From assembly GCA_029557215.1 (NCBI GenBank), contig JAKPQQ010000182.1:1-38075 (forward strand): 38,075 bases of DNA. The letters run 5' to 3'. The notes beneath the pieces are model-generated. The model was not told the DNA's origin, did not search any database, and was given only the letters and a program-made list of their open reading frames with translations. Both the position numbers and the translations under genes were made by a program. The stretch comes from Fibrobacterota bacterium (GTDB lineage Bacteria; Fibrobacterota; Fibrobacteria; UBA5070). How positions within the stretch are numbered: the stretch's first letter is position 1; every line of letters begins with the position of its first letter. Of the stretch, positions 29,438-37,718 are shown piece by piece.

Positions 29438-30918
29438 CCGAGTTGTCGTCGGCCTATCTGCTGGGGCTCGTGCGCGAGCTGTGCAAGCTTCCCACCGAAA
29501 CCGAGTGGGTCGAGTTCAAGCACAACAAAGCGGTCCCCGACGACATCGGCGAATACATCTCGGCGCTGGCCAATGCGGCGGCCATCCTGGGCAAGCCCCA
29601 AGGCTACCTGGTCTGGGGCATCGACGACACCACCCACGAAATTCTGGGCACCACCTTCGATCCGTCCACCTCCCCGGTCGGGAACGAAGAGCTGGAAAGC
29701 TGGCTCCTCCAGCGATTGGCCCCCAAGCTCAACTTCCGGTTCCATCGAGTTGTGGATGGCGAGCATACGGTGATTCTCCTGGAGATCGACGCGGCCTTCA
29801 AGCATCCTGTCCAATTCCAACATCTGGAATATGTCCGCATCGGGTCGGCCAAGAAGAAGCTCAAAGACTTCCAAGAACGCGAGCGCGCCTTGTGGCGGGC
29901 GCTGGATCGCATCCCCTTCGAGACCCAACTTGCCTTGGAGCACCAAACCGGCGCCGATGTGTTGCGCCTGCTCGATTATCCCGCCTACTTCAGCCTGTTG
30001 GAACGCCCTCTCCCCGATGGTCACAAGGCCATCCTTGATGCGCTCCAACAAGATGGCCTGATCGCACCGTGCCCAGCTGGCGGCCACGACATCACCCACA
30101 TGGGGGCGCTGTTGTTCGCCCACAAGCTCGAGGCTTTCCCCAAGCTCAAACGTAAGGCCGTGCGAGTGATCCAGTACAAAGGCAAGAACAAGATCGAGAC
30201 CTTGAAGGAGCAGGTGGGCGGGCGTGGCTACGCGGCCGGGTTCGAAGGGCTCATCTCCTACATCACCGCCTTGATCCCCTCCAACGAGGTCGTGGGCGCC
30301 GCGCTGCGCAAGACGGTGCCCATGTACCCGGAGCTGGCCATCCGCGAGCTGGTGGCCAACGCCTTGATCCACCAGGACCTGTTCGAGACCGGCACGAGCC
30401 CCTTGATCGAACTGTTCGAGGATCGCATGGAGATCACCAATCCCGGCGAGCCATTGGTCTCGGTACAGCGCTTTCTGGACACCCCGCCCAAGTCGCGCAA
30501 CGAGGCGCTGGCTTCCCTCATGCGTCGGTTTCGCATCTGCGAAGAGCGCGGCAGTGGCATCGACAAGGTCGTGTACCAGACCGAGTTCTACCAGCTCCCG
30601 GCGCCATTGTTCGAGACGGGACCGGGCTTCACGCGCACGGTTCTGTTCGCCCACCAGGACATGGATGCCATGAGCAAAGAAGATCGGGTGCGCGCCTGCT
30701 ACCTGCACGCCTGCCTCCAGTATGTCCAGCGTCAGAGCATGACCAACAAGTCGTTGCGGGAACGGTTCGGGCTCGACGAATCCAAGGGCGCCCAGATCAC
30801 CCGGATTCTGAATGCCACCCAAACTGCTGGCCTCATCCTCAAGGTTTCGTCTTCCGAGTCGCGTCGGGACTCCTCGTACCTTCCTTTCTGGAGCACCTCC
30901 CAAGGGCTCAAGTCGTGA
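29434..30918 (+). CDS. AlbA_2/HATPase-domain protein in the RM operon
   Basis: 494 residues; ATG 29434 overlaps the hsdS stop. The N-terminal AlbA_2 (Schlafen-type) domain has TEWVEFKHNKAVPDDIGEYI and GYLVWGIDD. The central part (about 290-400) is a divergent HATPase_c_4 domain with AIRELVANALIHQDLFETG and RICEERGSGIDKVV. A winged-helix-like C-terminus (about 405-480) follows. Such proteins are often annotated as RecG-like or transcriptional regulators and frequently lie inside type I RM loci, but their role is unclear: control of restriction, an accessory anti-phage factor or nucleic-acid binding. hsdR follows only after a 423-base repeat-bearing gap. Confidence 0.87.
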   Translation: MTELSSAYLLGLVRELCKLPTETEWVEFKHNKAVPDDIGEYISALANAAAILGKPQGYLVWGIDDTTHEILGTTFDPSTSPVGNEELESWLLQRLAPKLNFRFHRVVDGEHTVILLEIDAAFKHPVQFQHLEYVRIGSAKKKLKDFQERERALWRALDRIPFETQLALEHQTGADVLRLLDYPAYFSLLERPLPDGHKAILDALQQDGLIAPCPAGGHDITHMGALLFAHKLEAFPKLKRKAVRVIQYKGKNKIETLKEQVGGRGYAAGFEGLISYITALIPSNEVVGAALRKTVPMYPELAIRELVANALIHQDLFETGTSPLIELFEDRMEITNPGEPLVSVQRFLDTPPKSRNEALASLMRRFRICEERGSGIDKVVYQTEFYQLPAPLFETGPGFTRTVLFAHQDMDAMSKEDRVRACYLHACLQYVQRQSMTNKSLRERFGLDESKGAQITRILNATQTAGLILKVSSSESRRDSSYLPFWSTSQGLKS

Positions 30919-30920
30919 CC

Positions 30921-31005
30921 GCGGCGCCAATGTGTTTTCGGTCATTTTCGCTGTCGCCCGGTCCGGGCCGCAAAAACCGCGAAATTCGCGAAATTTCCCA
31001 CTTTT
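30921..31005 (+). repeat. Degenerate direct repeat, copy 1
   Basis: About 85 bases, beginning three bases beyond the previous stop codon. It shares with 31141-31222 the blocks AATGTGTTTTCGG, CATTTTCGCT, a central hairpin (here GCCCGG-T-CCGGGC), AAAT-CGCGAA and TTTCCCACTT. The hairpin arms differ between copies yet both pair. Its reverse strand shows an open frame, but no protein family is recognised. Confidence 0.6.
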
Positions 31006-31017
31006 GGCCCTTCCATT

Positions 31018-31037
31018 CCTTTTCGGCCATTTTCGCT
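31018..31037 (+). repeat. Partial copy of the same repeat
   Basis: TTTTCGGCCATTTTCGC, the core of the degenerate repeat, recurs between the two full copies. A further fragment with CCATTTTCGC and GCCATTTTCGG lies at about 31236-31260. Confidence 0.5.
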
Positions 31038-31084
31038 TGGGTGCCGACCGGTGGGATCTTCGCAAGGACGGTACCCGGGCAAAC

Positions 31085-31105
31085 TGTGCCACAAGCCGTG
31101 GCACA
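31085..31105. other. Inverted repeat between the two repeat copies
   Basis: TGTGCCAC-AAGCC-GTGGCACA, a perfect 8-bp dyad with a 5-base spacer, lies mid-gap before hsdR. No T-tract follows, so it is more likely an operator or processing hairpin than a terminator. The rest of 31106-31341 holds only repeat fragments and no convincing hsdR promoter. Confidence 0.5.
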
Positions 31106-31140
31106 AATGCTTGGGATTGCTTTAGCCATCTCATGGTATG

Positions 31141-31222
31141 CCGCCAAAATGTGTTTTCGGCCATTTTCGCTCCCGCTTCCGGGAGAGGCCAAAATCCTGC
31201 AAATTCCGCGAATTTTCCACTT
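31141..31222 (+). repeat. Degenerate direct repeat, copy 2
   Basis: The second full copy, starting CCGCCAAAATGTGTTTTCGG. The hairpin TCCCG-CTTC-CGGGA replaces that of copy 1 at the same place, followed by AAATTCCGCGAATTTTCCAC. It ends about 120 bases before the hsdR start. Confidence 0.6.
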
Positions 31223-31341
31223 CAGGACCCCTCCGTCCATTTTCGCAGCCGCCATTTTCGGATCTCAAGGTCCGTTTTGCGGCAATCCGCAGACCGTTTC
31301 CCTAGGGTAGCCCGCCCCCCTCCAACGGACCCACGCACCCA

Positions 31342-34300
31342 ATGCCCAACTTCATTTCGGAAGACCAGATCGAAAAAGCCGCCATCGCCCTTTTGAAGGG
31401 GCGCTACGGCTACCGCACCCTCGATTGCAATACCGATCAACGCGAGGATCTGGCCGATCGCTCGGGCCGTGCGTCCAAACGCGAGGTGACGTTGCGCAAG
31501 CTGGTGCGGGAACACGCGGTCAAATTCAGTCCGGGAATCCCGGATGCCGACATCGATCGGGCATTGGAAGCGTTGTGGGAGCGGCGATCGGCGGCCCAAC
31601 CGCTGGCAGTGAATCGCGAGCTGTACGGATTGATCCGCGATGGCATTCCAGTGGAATACACCAATGACCAAGGACGCAAGGTGCCTGGTTTGGTGCGGGT
31701 GGTCGACTTCGAACACCCCGACCAAAACGACTTCCTGGCCGTGACCCAGCTTTGGATCGAAGGCGACCGCGGATTCCGACGCCCCGACATTCTGATCTAC
31801 GTCAACGGCCTGCCGCTGGTGTTCATCGAGCTGAAGAACTCCAACGTGAAGGTGCAGAACGCCTACGACGACAACCTGACCACCTACCGCCACGAGATCC
31901 CGCAGCTGTTCGCGCACAACGCCTTCTGCGTGCTGTCCAACGGGCTGGAAAGCCAGGTGGGATCGTTCAACGCCTCCTACGACTTCTTCTTCAGCTGGTT
32001 GCGCCCCGACGACGAGACGGAAAATGTCGTTCGCGAGCAGGTGGAGGAATCGGGCACAAGCCTGGAGCGCGTGATCCACGGCCTGTTCCCCAAGGAACGG
32101 CTTCTGGACTACATCGAGAACTTCGTCCTGTTCCACAAGGACAGCGTGAAGGTGGTGGCCCAGAACCACCAGTTCCTGGGCGTGAACAAGGCGATCGAAT
32201 CCTTCAGGAACCGCGAAGGGCGCAAAGGCCGATTGGGCGTTTTCTGGCACACGCAAGGGTCGGGCAAGAGCTTTTCCATGATCTTCCTGTCCCGCAAGAT
32301 CTTCCGCAAGTTCGCGGGAAATTTCACCTTCGTGATCGTCACCGACCGCGACGACCTGGACGGCCAGATCTACCGCAACTTCCTGGAGACGGATTCCGTC
32401 TCCAAGGCCGATGCCGCGCGGCCCGCGAATTCCGAAAAGCTGCGGGAATTCCTGGGTCGCAACATGCGCGTGGTGTTCACGCTCATCCAAAAATTCCGGA
32501 TCGACAAGGGCCGCACCTATCCGGTGCTTTCCGAGCGCGACGACATCGTCGTGATCGTGGACGAAGCCCACCGCACCCAGTACGCGTCGCTTGCCGAGAA
32601 TATGCGCAAGGGTTTGCCCAACGCGCAGTTCTTCGCGTTCACGGGAACGCCAATTCTCGGCAAACGCAAAGGCAAGGATCTATACCAGGGCAAGACCTAC
32701 GAGTGGTTCGGCGACTACGTGAGCCAGTACACGTTCCGTCAATCGGTGGAGGACGGCGCCACGGTTCCGCTGTTCTACCAAAAGCGAGTTCCGGAAGTCT
32801 TGATCCAGAACGACACCCTGGGTCAGGACTTTTCCGACATCCTGGAAGACGAGAACCTCGACGAGGCTTCGCAGCGCAAGCTGGAGAAGGAGTTTTCCAC
32901 CGAGCTGGAAGTGATCAAGCGCGACAGCCGTCTGGACCGGATCGCGCAGGACATCGTTGAACACTTCCCGCAGCGCGGCTACAAGGGCAAGGGGATGGTC
33001 GTGTCGGTCGACAAATTCACCGCCGTGAAGATGTACGACAAGGTCCAGAAGGCTTGGAAGGAAGAGATGACCCGGCTGGTGGGGCTCAAGAGCAAGGCCC
33101 TCACCGAATCGGAAAGGAACCGGCTCCAGGCGCGGTTGCAGTACATGCGCGGCGTGGAAATGGCCGTGGTGGTGAGCGAGGATGCGGGCGAGGAGGAACG
33201 CTTCCGCAAGCAGAAGCTGGATATCAAGCCGCACCGCGACCAGATGAACCGGATCGACAAGAACGGGCACGACATCGAGTACCGCTTCAAGGATCCCGAC
33301 GATCCGCTCCAACTGGTGTTCGTGTGCGCCATGTGGCTGACAGGTTTTGATGCGCCCACGGTCTCCACCCTGTACCTGGACAAGCCCATGCGGGACCACA
33401 CCCTCATGCAGACCATCGCGCGGGCCAACCGGGTGAGCTCCCACCTGGTCGACGGCGTCTCCAAGCGCAACGGCGAGATCGTCGACTACTACAACGTCTT
33501 CCGTCGCATGAAGGAGGCCTTGGGCAACTACGCCAAGGGCGGCGAACCCGACGCCGATGTTCCCGTCCCCGACAAGTCGGCCTTGTTCGATCTGTTGGAC
33601 CAGGCGATCCAAGCTGGCGTCGATTTCTGTTGCTCCTTGGAGATCGACCTCCAGAGCGCCCTGGGCGCGGATACCACCTTCGCCAAGCTGGATTGCTTCA
33701 AGCGTTTCGCGAACATCATCCTGGGCCGCGACGAATCGTGGAAGGAATTCAAGGTCTACGAGAACACCATCGACGCCCTGTACGAGGCCTGCAAGCCCGA
33801 GATCCTGGGCCGCGAGGCGCGTCCGTTGGTTTCCGTGTTCCAATACCTGCGCGCCGTGATCGAGACGGAAATCGGCAACGGCGACACCGAAGCCGTGAAG
33901 ATCCGGATCGGCGAACTGTTGGACCAGAGCGTGGTATCCGCGTCCGACGCTCTCAAAGGTCATGATGACGGCCTATCCCCGTCCTTGAAGATGGGGAAGG
34001 TGCTGGACTTGAGCAAGCTGGATGTCCCTGCGCTCGAACACGATTTCGCGACGTCGGGCTACAAGAACATCGAGCTTGTGAACCTGCGCGAGTTTCTCCA
34101 GAAGAAGCTGGAAGAAATGTTGCGCGAGAACTCCACGCGCGTGGATTTCGCCGCGAAGCTCCAGCAGATCATCGACAAGTACAACTCCGGGGGCCAGACC
34201 ACCGAGAACTACTTCGACGACCTCCTCCAGCTTGCCAGATCACTGAAGGACGAAGACGAGCGGCATGTGCGCGAAGGGCTCACCCCGGAAGAACTCGAGA

Positions 34301-34587
34301 TCTTCGACACGCTCAAGAAGGACAAGATGACCGAAGCCGAAACGGTGAAGGTCAAGAACGCGGCCAAGCATCTGGTCCACCGGTTGCGCGAAGAGCGGCC
34401 CAAGGTGCTGGTGCAGGATTGGTGGAAGGATCACCAGACCAAGGAGCGCGTCAAGGAGGAGGTCGGGAAGGTGCTGGACAGCGACCTTCCCGAAACCTAC
34501 GACCGTGCGGTGTTCGCCGAAAAGACCTCGCGCGTCTTCACGCTCCTGGTGGACTACGCCGAACGCGGGGTGAAATGGGCGGCATGA
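31342..34587 (+). CDS. hsdR: Type I restriction enzyme, R (motor/nuclease) subunit
   Basis: 1081 residues. An N-terminal PD-(D/E)XK nuclease (RRPDILIYVNG, VFIELKN; D149, E163, K165) is followed by a superfamily 2 DNA translocase: Walker A TQGSGKS (304-310), TDRDDLDGQ, DEAHRTQY (407-414), FTGTPI, TGFDAPTVSTLYLDKP and the arginine motif IARANR. The C-terminal region (about 700-1081) is helical and would contact the methylase. It works with HsdM and HsdS: ATP-driven translocation from unmethylated sites, then cleavage at a distance. ATG 31342 matches the family start, but no good Shine-Dalgarno precedes it. Separated from the M-S-AlbA block by a repeat region, so it probably has its own promoter. 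A hairpin with TTTT follows. Confidence 0.98.
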   Translation: MPNFISEDQIEKAAIALLKGRYGYRTLDCNTDQREDLADRSGRASKREVTLRKLVREHAVKFSPGIPDADIDRALEALWERRSAAQPLAVNRELYGLIRDGIPVEYTNDQGRKVPGLVRVVDFEHPDQNDFLAVTQLWIEGDRGFRRPDILIYVNGLPLVFIELKNSNVKVQNAYDDNLTTYRHEIPQLFAHNAFCVLSNGLESQVGSFNASYDFFFSWLRPDDETENVVREQVEESGTSLERVIHGLFPKERLLDYIENFVLFHKDSVKVVAQNHQFLGVNKAIESFRNREGRKGRLGVFWHTQGSGKSFSMIFLSRKIFRKFAGNFTFVIVTDRDDLDGQIYRNFLETDSVSKADAARPANSEKLREFLGRNMRVVFTLIQKFRIDKGRTYPVLSERDDIVVIVDEAHRTQYASLAENMRKGLPNAQFFAFTGTPILGKRKGKDLYQGKTYEWFGDYVSQYTFRQSVEDGATVPLFYQKRVPEVLIQNDTLGQDFSDILEDENLDEASQRKLEKEFSTELEVIKRDSRLDRIAQDIVEHFPQRGYKGKGMVVSVDKFTAVKMYDKVQKAWKEEMTRLVGLKSKALTESERNRLQARLQYMRGVEMAVVVSEDAGEEERFRKQKLDIKPHRDQMNRIDKNGHDIEYRFKDPDDPLQLVFVCAMWLTGFDAPTVSTLYLDKPMRDHTLMQTIARANRVSSHLVDGVSKRNGEIVDYYNVFRRMKEALGNYAKGGEPDADVPVPDKSALFDLLDQAIQAGVDFCCSLEIDLQSALGADTTFAKLDCFKRFANIILGRDESWKEFKVYENTIDALYEACKPEILGREARPLVSVFQYLRAVIETEIGNGDTEAVKIRIGELLDQSVVSASDALKGHDDGLSPSLKMGKVLDLSKLDVPALEHDFATSGYKNIELVNLREFLQKKLEEMLRENSTRVDFAAKLQQIIDKYNSGGQTTENYFDDLLQLARSLKDEDERHVREGLTPEELEIFDTLKKDKMTEAETVKVKNAAKHLVHRLREERPKVLVQDWWKDHQTKERVKEEVGKVLDSDLPETYDRAVFAEKTSRVFTLLVDYAERGVKWAA

Positions 34588-34601
34588 GCAGGTGATGCCA
34601 A

Positions 34602-34643
34602 GGAAGAGCTGCTCCCGGGTGTTGCGGAGCGTCTCTTCCTTTT
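34602..34643 (+). terminator. Intrinsic terminator after hsdR
   Basis: GGAAGAG (34602-34608) pairs with CTCTTCC (34633-34639), continued after one mismatch by TGCTCC/GGAGCG, and is followed by TTTT (34640-34643). It begins 15 bases beyond the hsdR stop, between convergent genes. Confidence 0.65.
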
Positions 34644-34665
34644 CGCGGGGCCCGGATCTTCCCGC

Positions 34666-35313
34666 CTATTGCGCCCGCACGAAGGGGTTCGACTTCTTTT
34701 CCCGGCCGATGCTCGTGTGCGGGCCGTGTCCCGGCACCACGACGGTCGCGTCGGGGAGCGTGTACAGGTGCCGCTGGATGGATCGCACGAGCTGGTCGGC
34801 GTCGCCGCCGGGGAGGTCGGTGCGGCCCACGGATCCGTGGAACAGCGTGTCTCCGACGACCACCAACCCCATGGACGAAAAATGGTAGGCCACCTGGCCT
34901 TGCGTGTGGCCGGGGGTGTGCAGCACCTGTAGACGGAATCCGTCTTCGATTTCCAGGGTCTCGCCGTGCTCCACGTGGACGGGGGCGATGTCCGGCGCCT
35001 TGGCCTGCAAGCCGAACTTCGCGCCCCATGCCGGCAGTTCGTTGAACAGGGGCCAGTCGTCGCGGTGCAGGTGCGGGACCAGTCCGGTCGAGCGGCCCGC
35101 GTCGCAGGCTCCGGCCGCGTGGTCGAAATGCGCGTGCGTCAGCAGCAGCAGCTTGGGTTTGAGGGCGTTCTCGCGGACGAAGTCCAGGAAGGTCGACGCG
35201 TCGTCGGTGGGGTCGATCAGGACCGCCGATCCGGTGTTCTCGTTCCAGACCACGGTGCCGACGCAGCTCAGTACGCCCGAAGGCATGGACTCCCAACGCA
35301 AGGACGCGCTCAT
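34666..35313 (-). CDS. Metallo-beta-lactamase-fold hydrolase (glyoxalase II-like)
   Basis: 215 residues from ATG 35313, preceded by GGGAGAA. The frame is open further upstream but family homology begins here. Metal-binding motif THAHFDHAAG (HxHxDH), then TPGHTQGQVAYHF (His), GDTLFHGSVGRTDL (Asp) and VVPGHGPHT (His), the set of glyoxalase II-type hydrolases. Residues are typical of the small cytosolic YcbL/GloB-like group acting on thioesters such as S-lactoylglutathione; the true substrate is unknown. It stands alone, 112 bases downstream of the DNA glycosylase on the same strand. Confidence 0.9.
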   Translation of the reverse strand: MSASLRWESMPSGVLSCVGTVVWNENTGSAVLIDPTDDASTFLDFVRENALKPKLLLLTHAHFDHAAGACDAGRSTGLVPHLHRDDWPLFNELPAWGAKFGLQAKAPDIAPVHVEHGETLEIEDGFRLQVLHTPGHTQGQVAYHFSSMGLVVVGDTLFHGSVGRTDLPGGDADQLVRSIQRHLYTLPDATVVVPGHGPHTSIGREKKSNPFVRAQ

Positions 35314-35425
35314 GCTGGATTCTCCCGGTGTCGATTCATGGTTCCGTGCGGAACCCCACGATTGGTGGCGATGCAAGATACTTCGGACGTCGGCGACAAT
35401 CGTGGCGCGTCCAAGATCCTGGAAC

Positions 35426-36040
35426 TCAGCCCTTCTGCCTGGCCGATGTCGGAATGCGTCTTCCCGAAACCCCGCTCGCGCCTTCCAGCAGGAACCGCAG
35501 CGGTTTGGCGGCCCATTCCCCGGCGTAGTCCACCCCGATCCTGGGCGTCGCCAGAACGGATTCCGCCAAGGGGGTGGGGCGGGGTCGGAAGGCAAGTTCG
35601 CTTCCCGTGCAGAGATCCATCCGGTTGTGGAGGCTCGTCTCGATCCCCAGCGCCTTGCAGAGCTTGGCGGGGCCGGCCATCGCCGTTTCCCGACCCGCGC
35701 CGGGAGGCCAGGAGGACGCCCCCCGGATCAGGACCGCCTGGGGGTCGCCTTCGGGTCCGGTGACCACGTTCAGCATGTGGTGCATCCCGTACACGAAGTA
35801 CACGTAGGCGCGACCGGCGGGACCGAACATCGGATCGGTGCGCGGGGTGCGCCCTTTGGAGGCGTGGCAGGCGAGATCGTGGGCGCCCACGTAGGCTTCC
35901 GTCTCCACCACCCGGCACAGGATTTCGCCAGCGGCGGTTCGCCGCACCAGCAGGCAACCCAGAAGGTCGCGCGCCACCGTTTCCGCGTCGCGGGCGAAGA
36001 ACCCGCGAGGCAGATCCGCCGCCGTGCCGGATTCCGTCAC
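35426..36040 (-). CDS. 3-methyladenine DNA glycosylase (AAG/Mpg family)
   Basis: 204 residues; base-excision repair enzyme removing alkylated purines. The family signature is intact: GRVVETEAYVG-like CRVVETEAYVGAHDLACHAS with the catalytic Glu, then GRAYVYFVYGMHHMLNVVTG, AVLIRGA, and GPAKLCKALGI. The start is GTG 36040, with CGGAG seven to eight bases upstream. It lies four bases after the stop of the AraC-type regulator, so the two are probably co-transcribed. Cytosolic; not obviously linked to its neighbours in function. Confidence 0.95.
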   Translation of the reverse strand: MTESGTAADLPRGFFARDAETVARDLLGCLLVRRTAAGEILCRVVETEAYVGAHDLACHASKGRTPRTDPMFGPAGRAYVYFVYGMHHMLNVVTGPEGDPQAVLIRGASSWPPGAGRETAMAGPAKLCKALGIETSLHNRMDLCTGSELAFRPRPTPLAESVLATPRIGVDYAGEWAAKPLRFLLEGASGVSGRRIPTSARQKG

Positions 36041-36044
36041 CGGT

Positions 36045-37193
36045 TCACTCCGACGCAGGGGGCTCGTTCCTGGGGCCGTCGCGCAGGGCGGTGGGCGTGG
36101 TGTCGAACAGTTCCTTGAACACGCGGTTGAAATGCGGCGTGTTGCTGTAGCCCACGCGCTGGCTGATCTCCGCGATGGGGAGATCGGTCTCCAGGAGCAG
36201 CTTGCGGGCGGCTTCCCCGCGGACCTTGTTCAGGTAGGCCTTGAACAGCAGGCCCGACGCCATCTTCACGTGGTGGGTCACCCGATCGACGGGCACCCCG
36301 GTGGAACGCGCGATCTTTTCCAGCGAAAGATCGGGATCGGCGTAGTCGTGCCCGATGCATTGGACCACCGCGTCGCGCTCCCGGTCGGCGTAGGACACGG
36401 CTTCGATCGGCAGGAAGTAGGGGTCGGCAGGAGGCGATGGGAGCTTGACGGATTCCTTCACGCGCTTGGCGCCGGCAAGCCGAAGGAGCGAAACGTGAAC
36501 CAGTACCAGAGCCAGGGCGGCCCCCCAGATCCCCAGGCGCCGGGGGGCGTTGGAAGGTGCGATGGCGATCCGCGAGACGCGCAGCTCCAGATCCTTGCCC
36601 AGCGGCGTGCCGGGGCCCGTTTGCAGCACCAGGCGGACGACGCGATCGCGTCGCTCCGGCCCGAGGGTGGAGGGCAGGATCCCGGCCGCCGAATACCACC
36701 ACGAAGGAGTGGTGAACTTCTCCAGCGGGATCCTGTAGGAAGGCGTCCCCGGAACCAGTTCCTGGTCCATGCATTCGTAGCGGGCGGATTGCCATTTGTC
36801 GTCGCGGGTGAATCCGGGGATGTCCTCCACCAGGCACAGGGTCAAGAGCGACAGATCGCTGCGCACGACATCCAGTTCGAGCGTGCCGGGACCGGAAAAG
36901 TCCACGCCCTTGGGGTCCAGGAACAGGATGGTTCCCGCCACGGGCCAGGTCACGCCGGTGTCCAGGCGCATCTTCATCACCAGATCGTTCTTCAGCGGAT
37001 GCACGCTGGATGTCGATCTCCCATTGTCGGGCTGGTCGGAAAACGCCAGGAGGCGTCGCTTGGGTTCGCGCCAGACCGTGGTGGCCGGGCGGGCCAGGGC
37101 GAGGTCCAACCCGAGAGCGACCAGCAGCCAAGCCGCCGGAAGCCAAACAACGACCTTCGACCAGGTTCTGGACCGTGATATGCGCTGGAACAT
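36045..37193 (-). CDS. Membrane-anchored AraC-family regulator
   Basis: 382 residues. One membrane helix near the N-terminus (about 13-35) and a second at about 222-242 enclose a periplasmic, beta-rich sensor of about 185 residues (ILFLDPKGVDFSGPGTLELD). A cytosolic AraC DNA-binding domain (about 275-375) has IARSTGVPVDRVTHHVKMAS and LLLETDLPIAEISQRVGYSN followed by TPHFNRVFKELFDTTPTALR, the double helix-turn-helix. One-piece transmembrane AraC regulators sense envelope or extracellular ligands without a phosphorelay. The ligand is unknown, and the sensor loosely resembles carbohydrate-binding beta-sandwiches. It is divergent from dtd and precedes the DNA glycosylase gene. Confidence 0.85.
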   Translation of the reverse strand: MFQRISRSRTWSKVVVWLPAAWLLVALGLDLALARPATTVWREPKRRLLAFSDQPDNGRSTSSVHPLKNDLVMKMRLDTGVTWPVAGTILFLDPKGVDFSGPGTLELDVVRSDLSLLTLCLVEDIPGFTRDDKWQSARYECMDQELVPGTPSYRIPLEKFTTPSWWYSAAGILPSTLGPERRDRVVRLVLQTGPGTPLGKDLELRVSRIAIAPSNAPRRLGIWGAALALVLVHVSLLRLAGAKRVKESVKLPSPPADPYFLPIEAVSYADRERDAVVQCIGHDYADPDLSLEKIARSTGVPVDRVTHHVKMASGLLFKAYLNKVRGEAARKLLLETDLPIAEISQRVGYSNTPHFNRVFKELFDTTPTALRDGPRNEPPASE

Positions 37194-37248
37194 CGTGCAG
37201 AGAAATTAGTCCATCATCCGGCCCGGCGGGAAAAGCACTTTGCAATCC

Positions 37249-37698
37249 ATGATCGCGGTCGTGCAGCGTTGCCGGGAAGCGTCGGTTCGGGTCGACGGAG
37301 TGGAAATCTCCCGGATCGCCAAAGGCTACCTGCTGCTGCTGGGAGTGGAAAAGGGCGACGCCGAGCCGGATCTTGTCTGGTTGTCCGACAAGGTGGCGGG
37401 ACTGCGCCTGTTTCCCGACGCCCAGGGGAAGATGAACCTCGATCTTCGCGAGGCGGGGGCGGAGGTGCTCTGCGTTTCGCAGTTCACCCTCCTGGCCGAT
37501 TGCGCGCGCGGAAGGCGCCCCGGGTTCCAGCGCTCGGAAGATCCCGTCGCGGCCAAGGCCATGTGGGAACGCTTCTGCGACCGGCTTCAGGAATCCGGGA
37601 TTCCCGTGGGGCGCGGGATCTTCGCGGCCGACATGCAGGTGTCGCTGGTGAACGATGGGCCGGTGACCATCCTGCTCGACAGCCGCCGCAAGACCTGA
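37249..37698 (+). CDS. dtd: D-aminoacyl-tRNA deacylase
   Basis: 149 residues from ATG 37249, giving MIAVVQRCREASV as in the family; a TTG at 37240 is an alternative with better spacing to the purine-rich GGGAAAAG. Dtd hydrolyses D-amino acids (and Gly from tRNA-Ala) mischarged on tRNA, using its cross-subunit Gly-Pro motif. Seen here: YLLLLGVEKGD, GKMNLDLREAG, VSQFTLLADC, RRPGFQRSEDP, and VSLVNDGPVTILLDS with the NDGPVT motif carrying Gly-Pro. The length is standard. It converges with the secreted-protein gene at the right edge. Confidence 0.97.
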   Translation: MIAVVQRCREASVRVDGVEISRIAKGYLLLLGVEKGDAEPDLVWLSDKVAGLRLFPDAQGKMNLDLREAGAEVLCVSQFTLLADCARGRRPGFQRSEDPVAAKAMWERFCDRLQESGIPVGRGIFAADMQVSLVNDGPVTILLDSRRKT

Positions 37699-37704
37699 TG
37701 GCCG

Positions 37705-37718
37705 GGCGCTTCGGCGCC
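37705..37718. terminator. Hairpin between convergent genes
   Basis: GGCGC-TTCG-GCGCC, a 5-bp stem closed by a TTCG tetraloop, fills the 20-base gap between dtd and the next gene. No T-run follows, so termination here is tentative. Confidence 0.35.

Noticed and set aside
30908-31255. Minus-strand open frame across the hsdR leader repeats.
   Set aside because: It consists of the translated repeat units with no family resemblance; the repeat explains it better than a gene.
30919-31341. CRISPR array in the repeat-bearing gap.
   Set aside because: Only two long degenerate copies, with no short identical repeats and regular spacers, and no cas genes.
25760-34660. Flanking attachment-site repeat of an integrated island using tRNA-Arg.
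   Set aside because: No repeat of the tRNA 3' end near the far end of the locus and no integrase gene.
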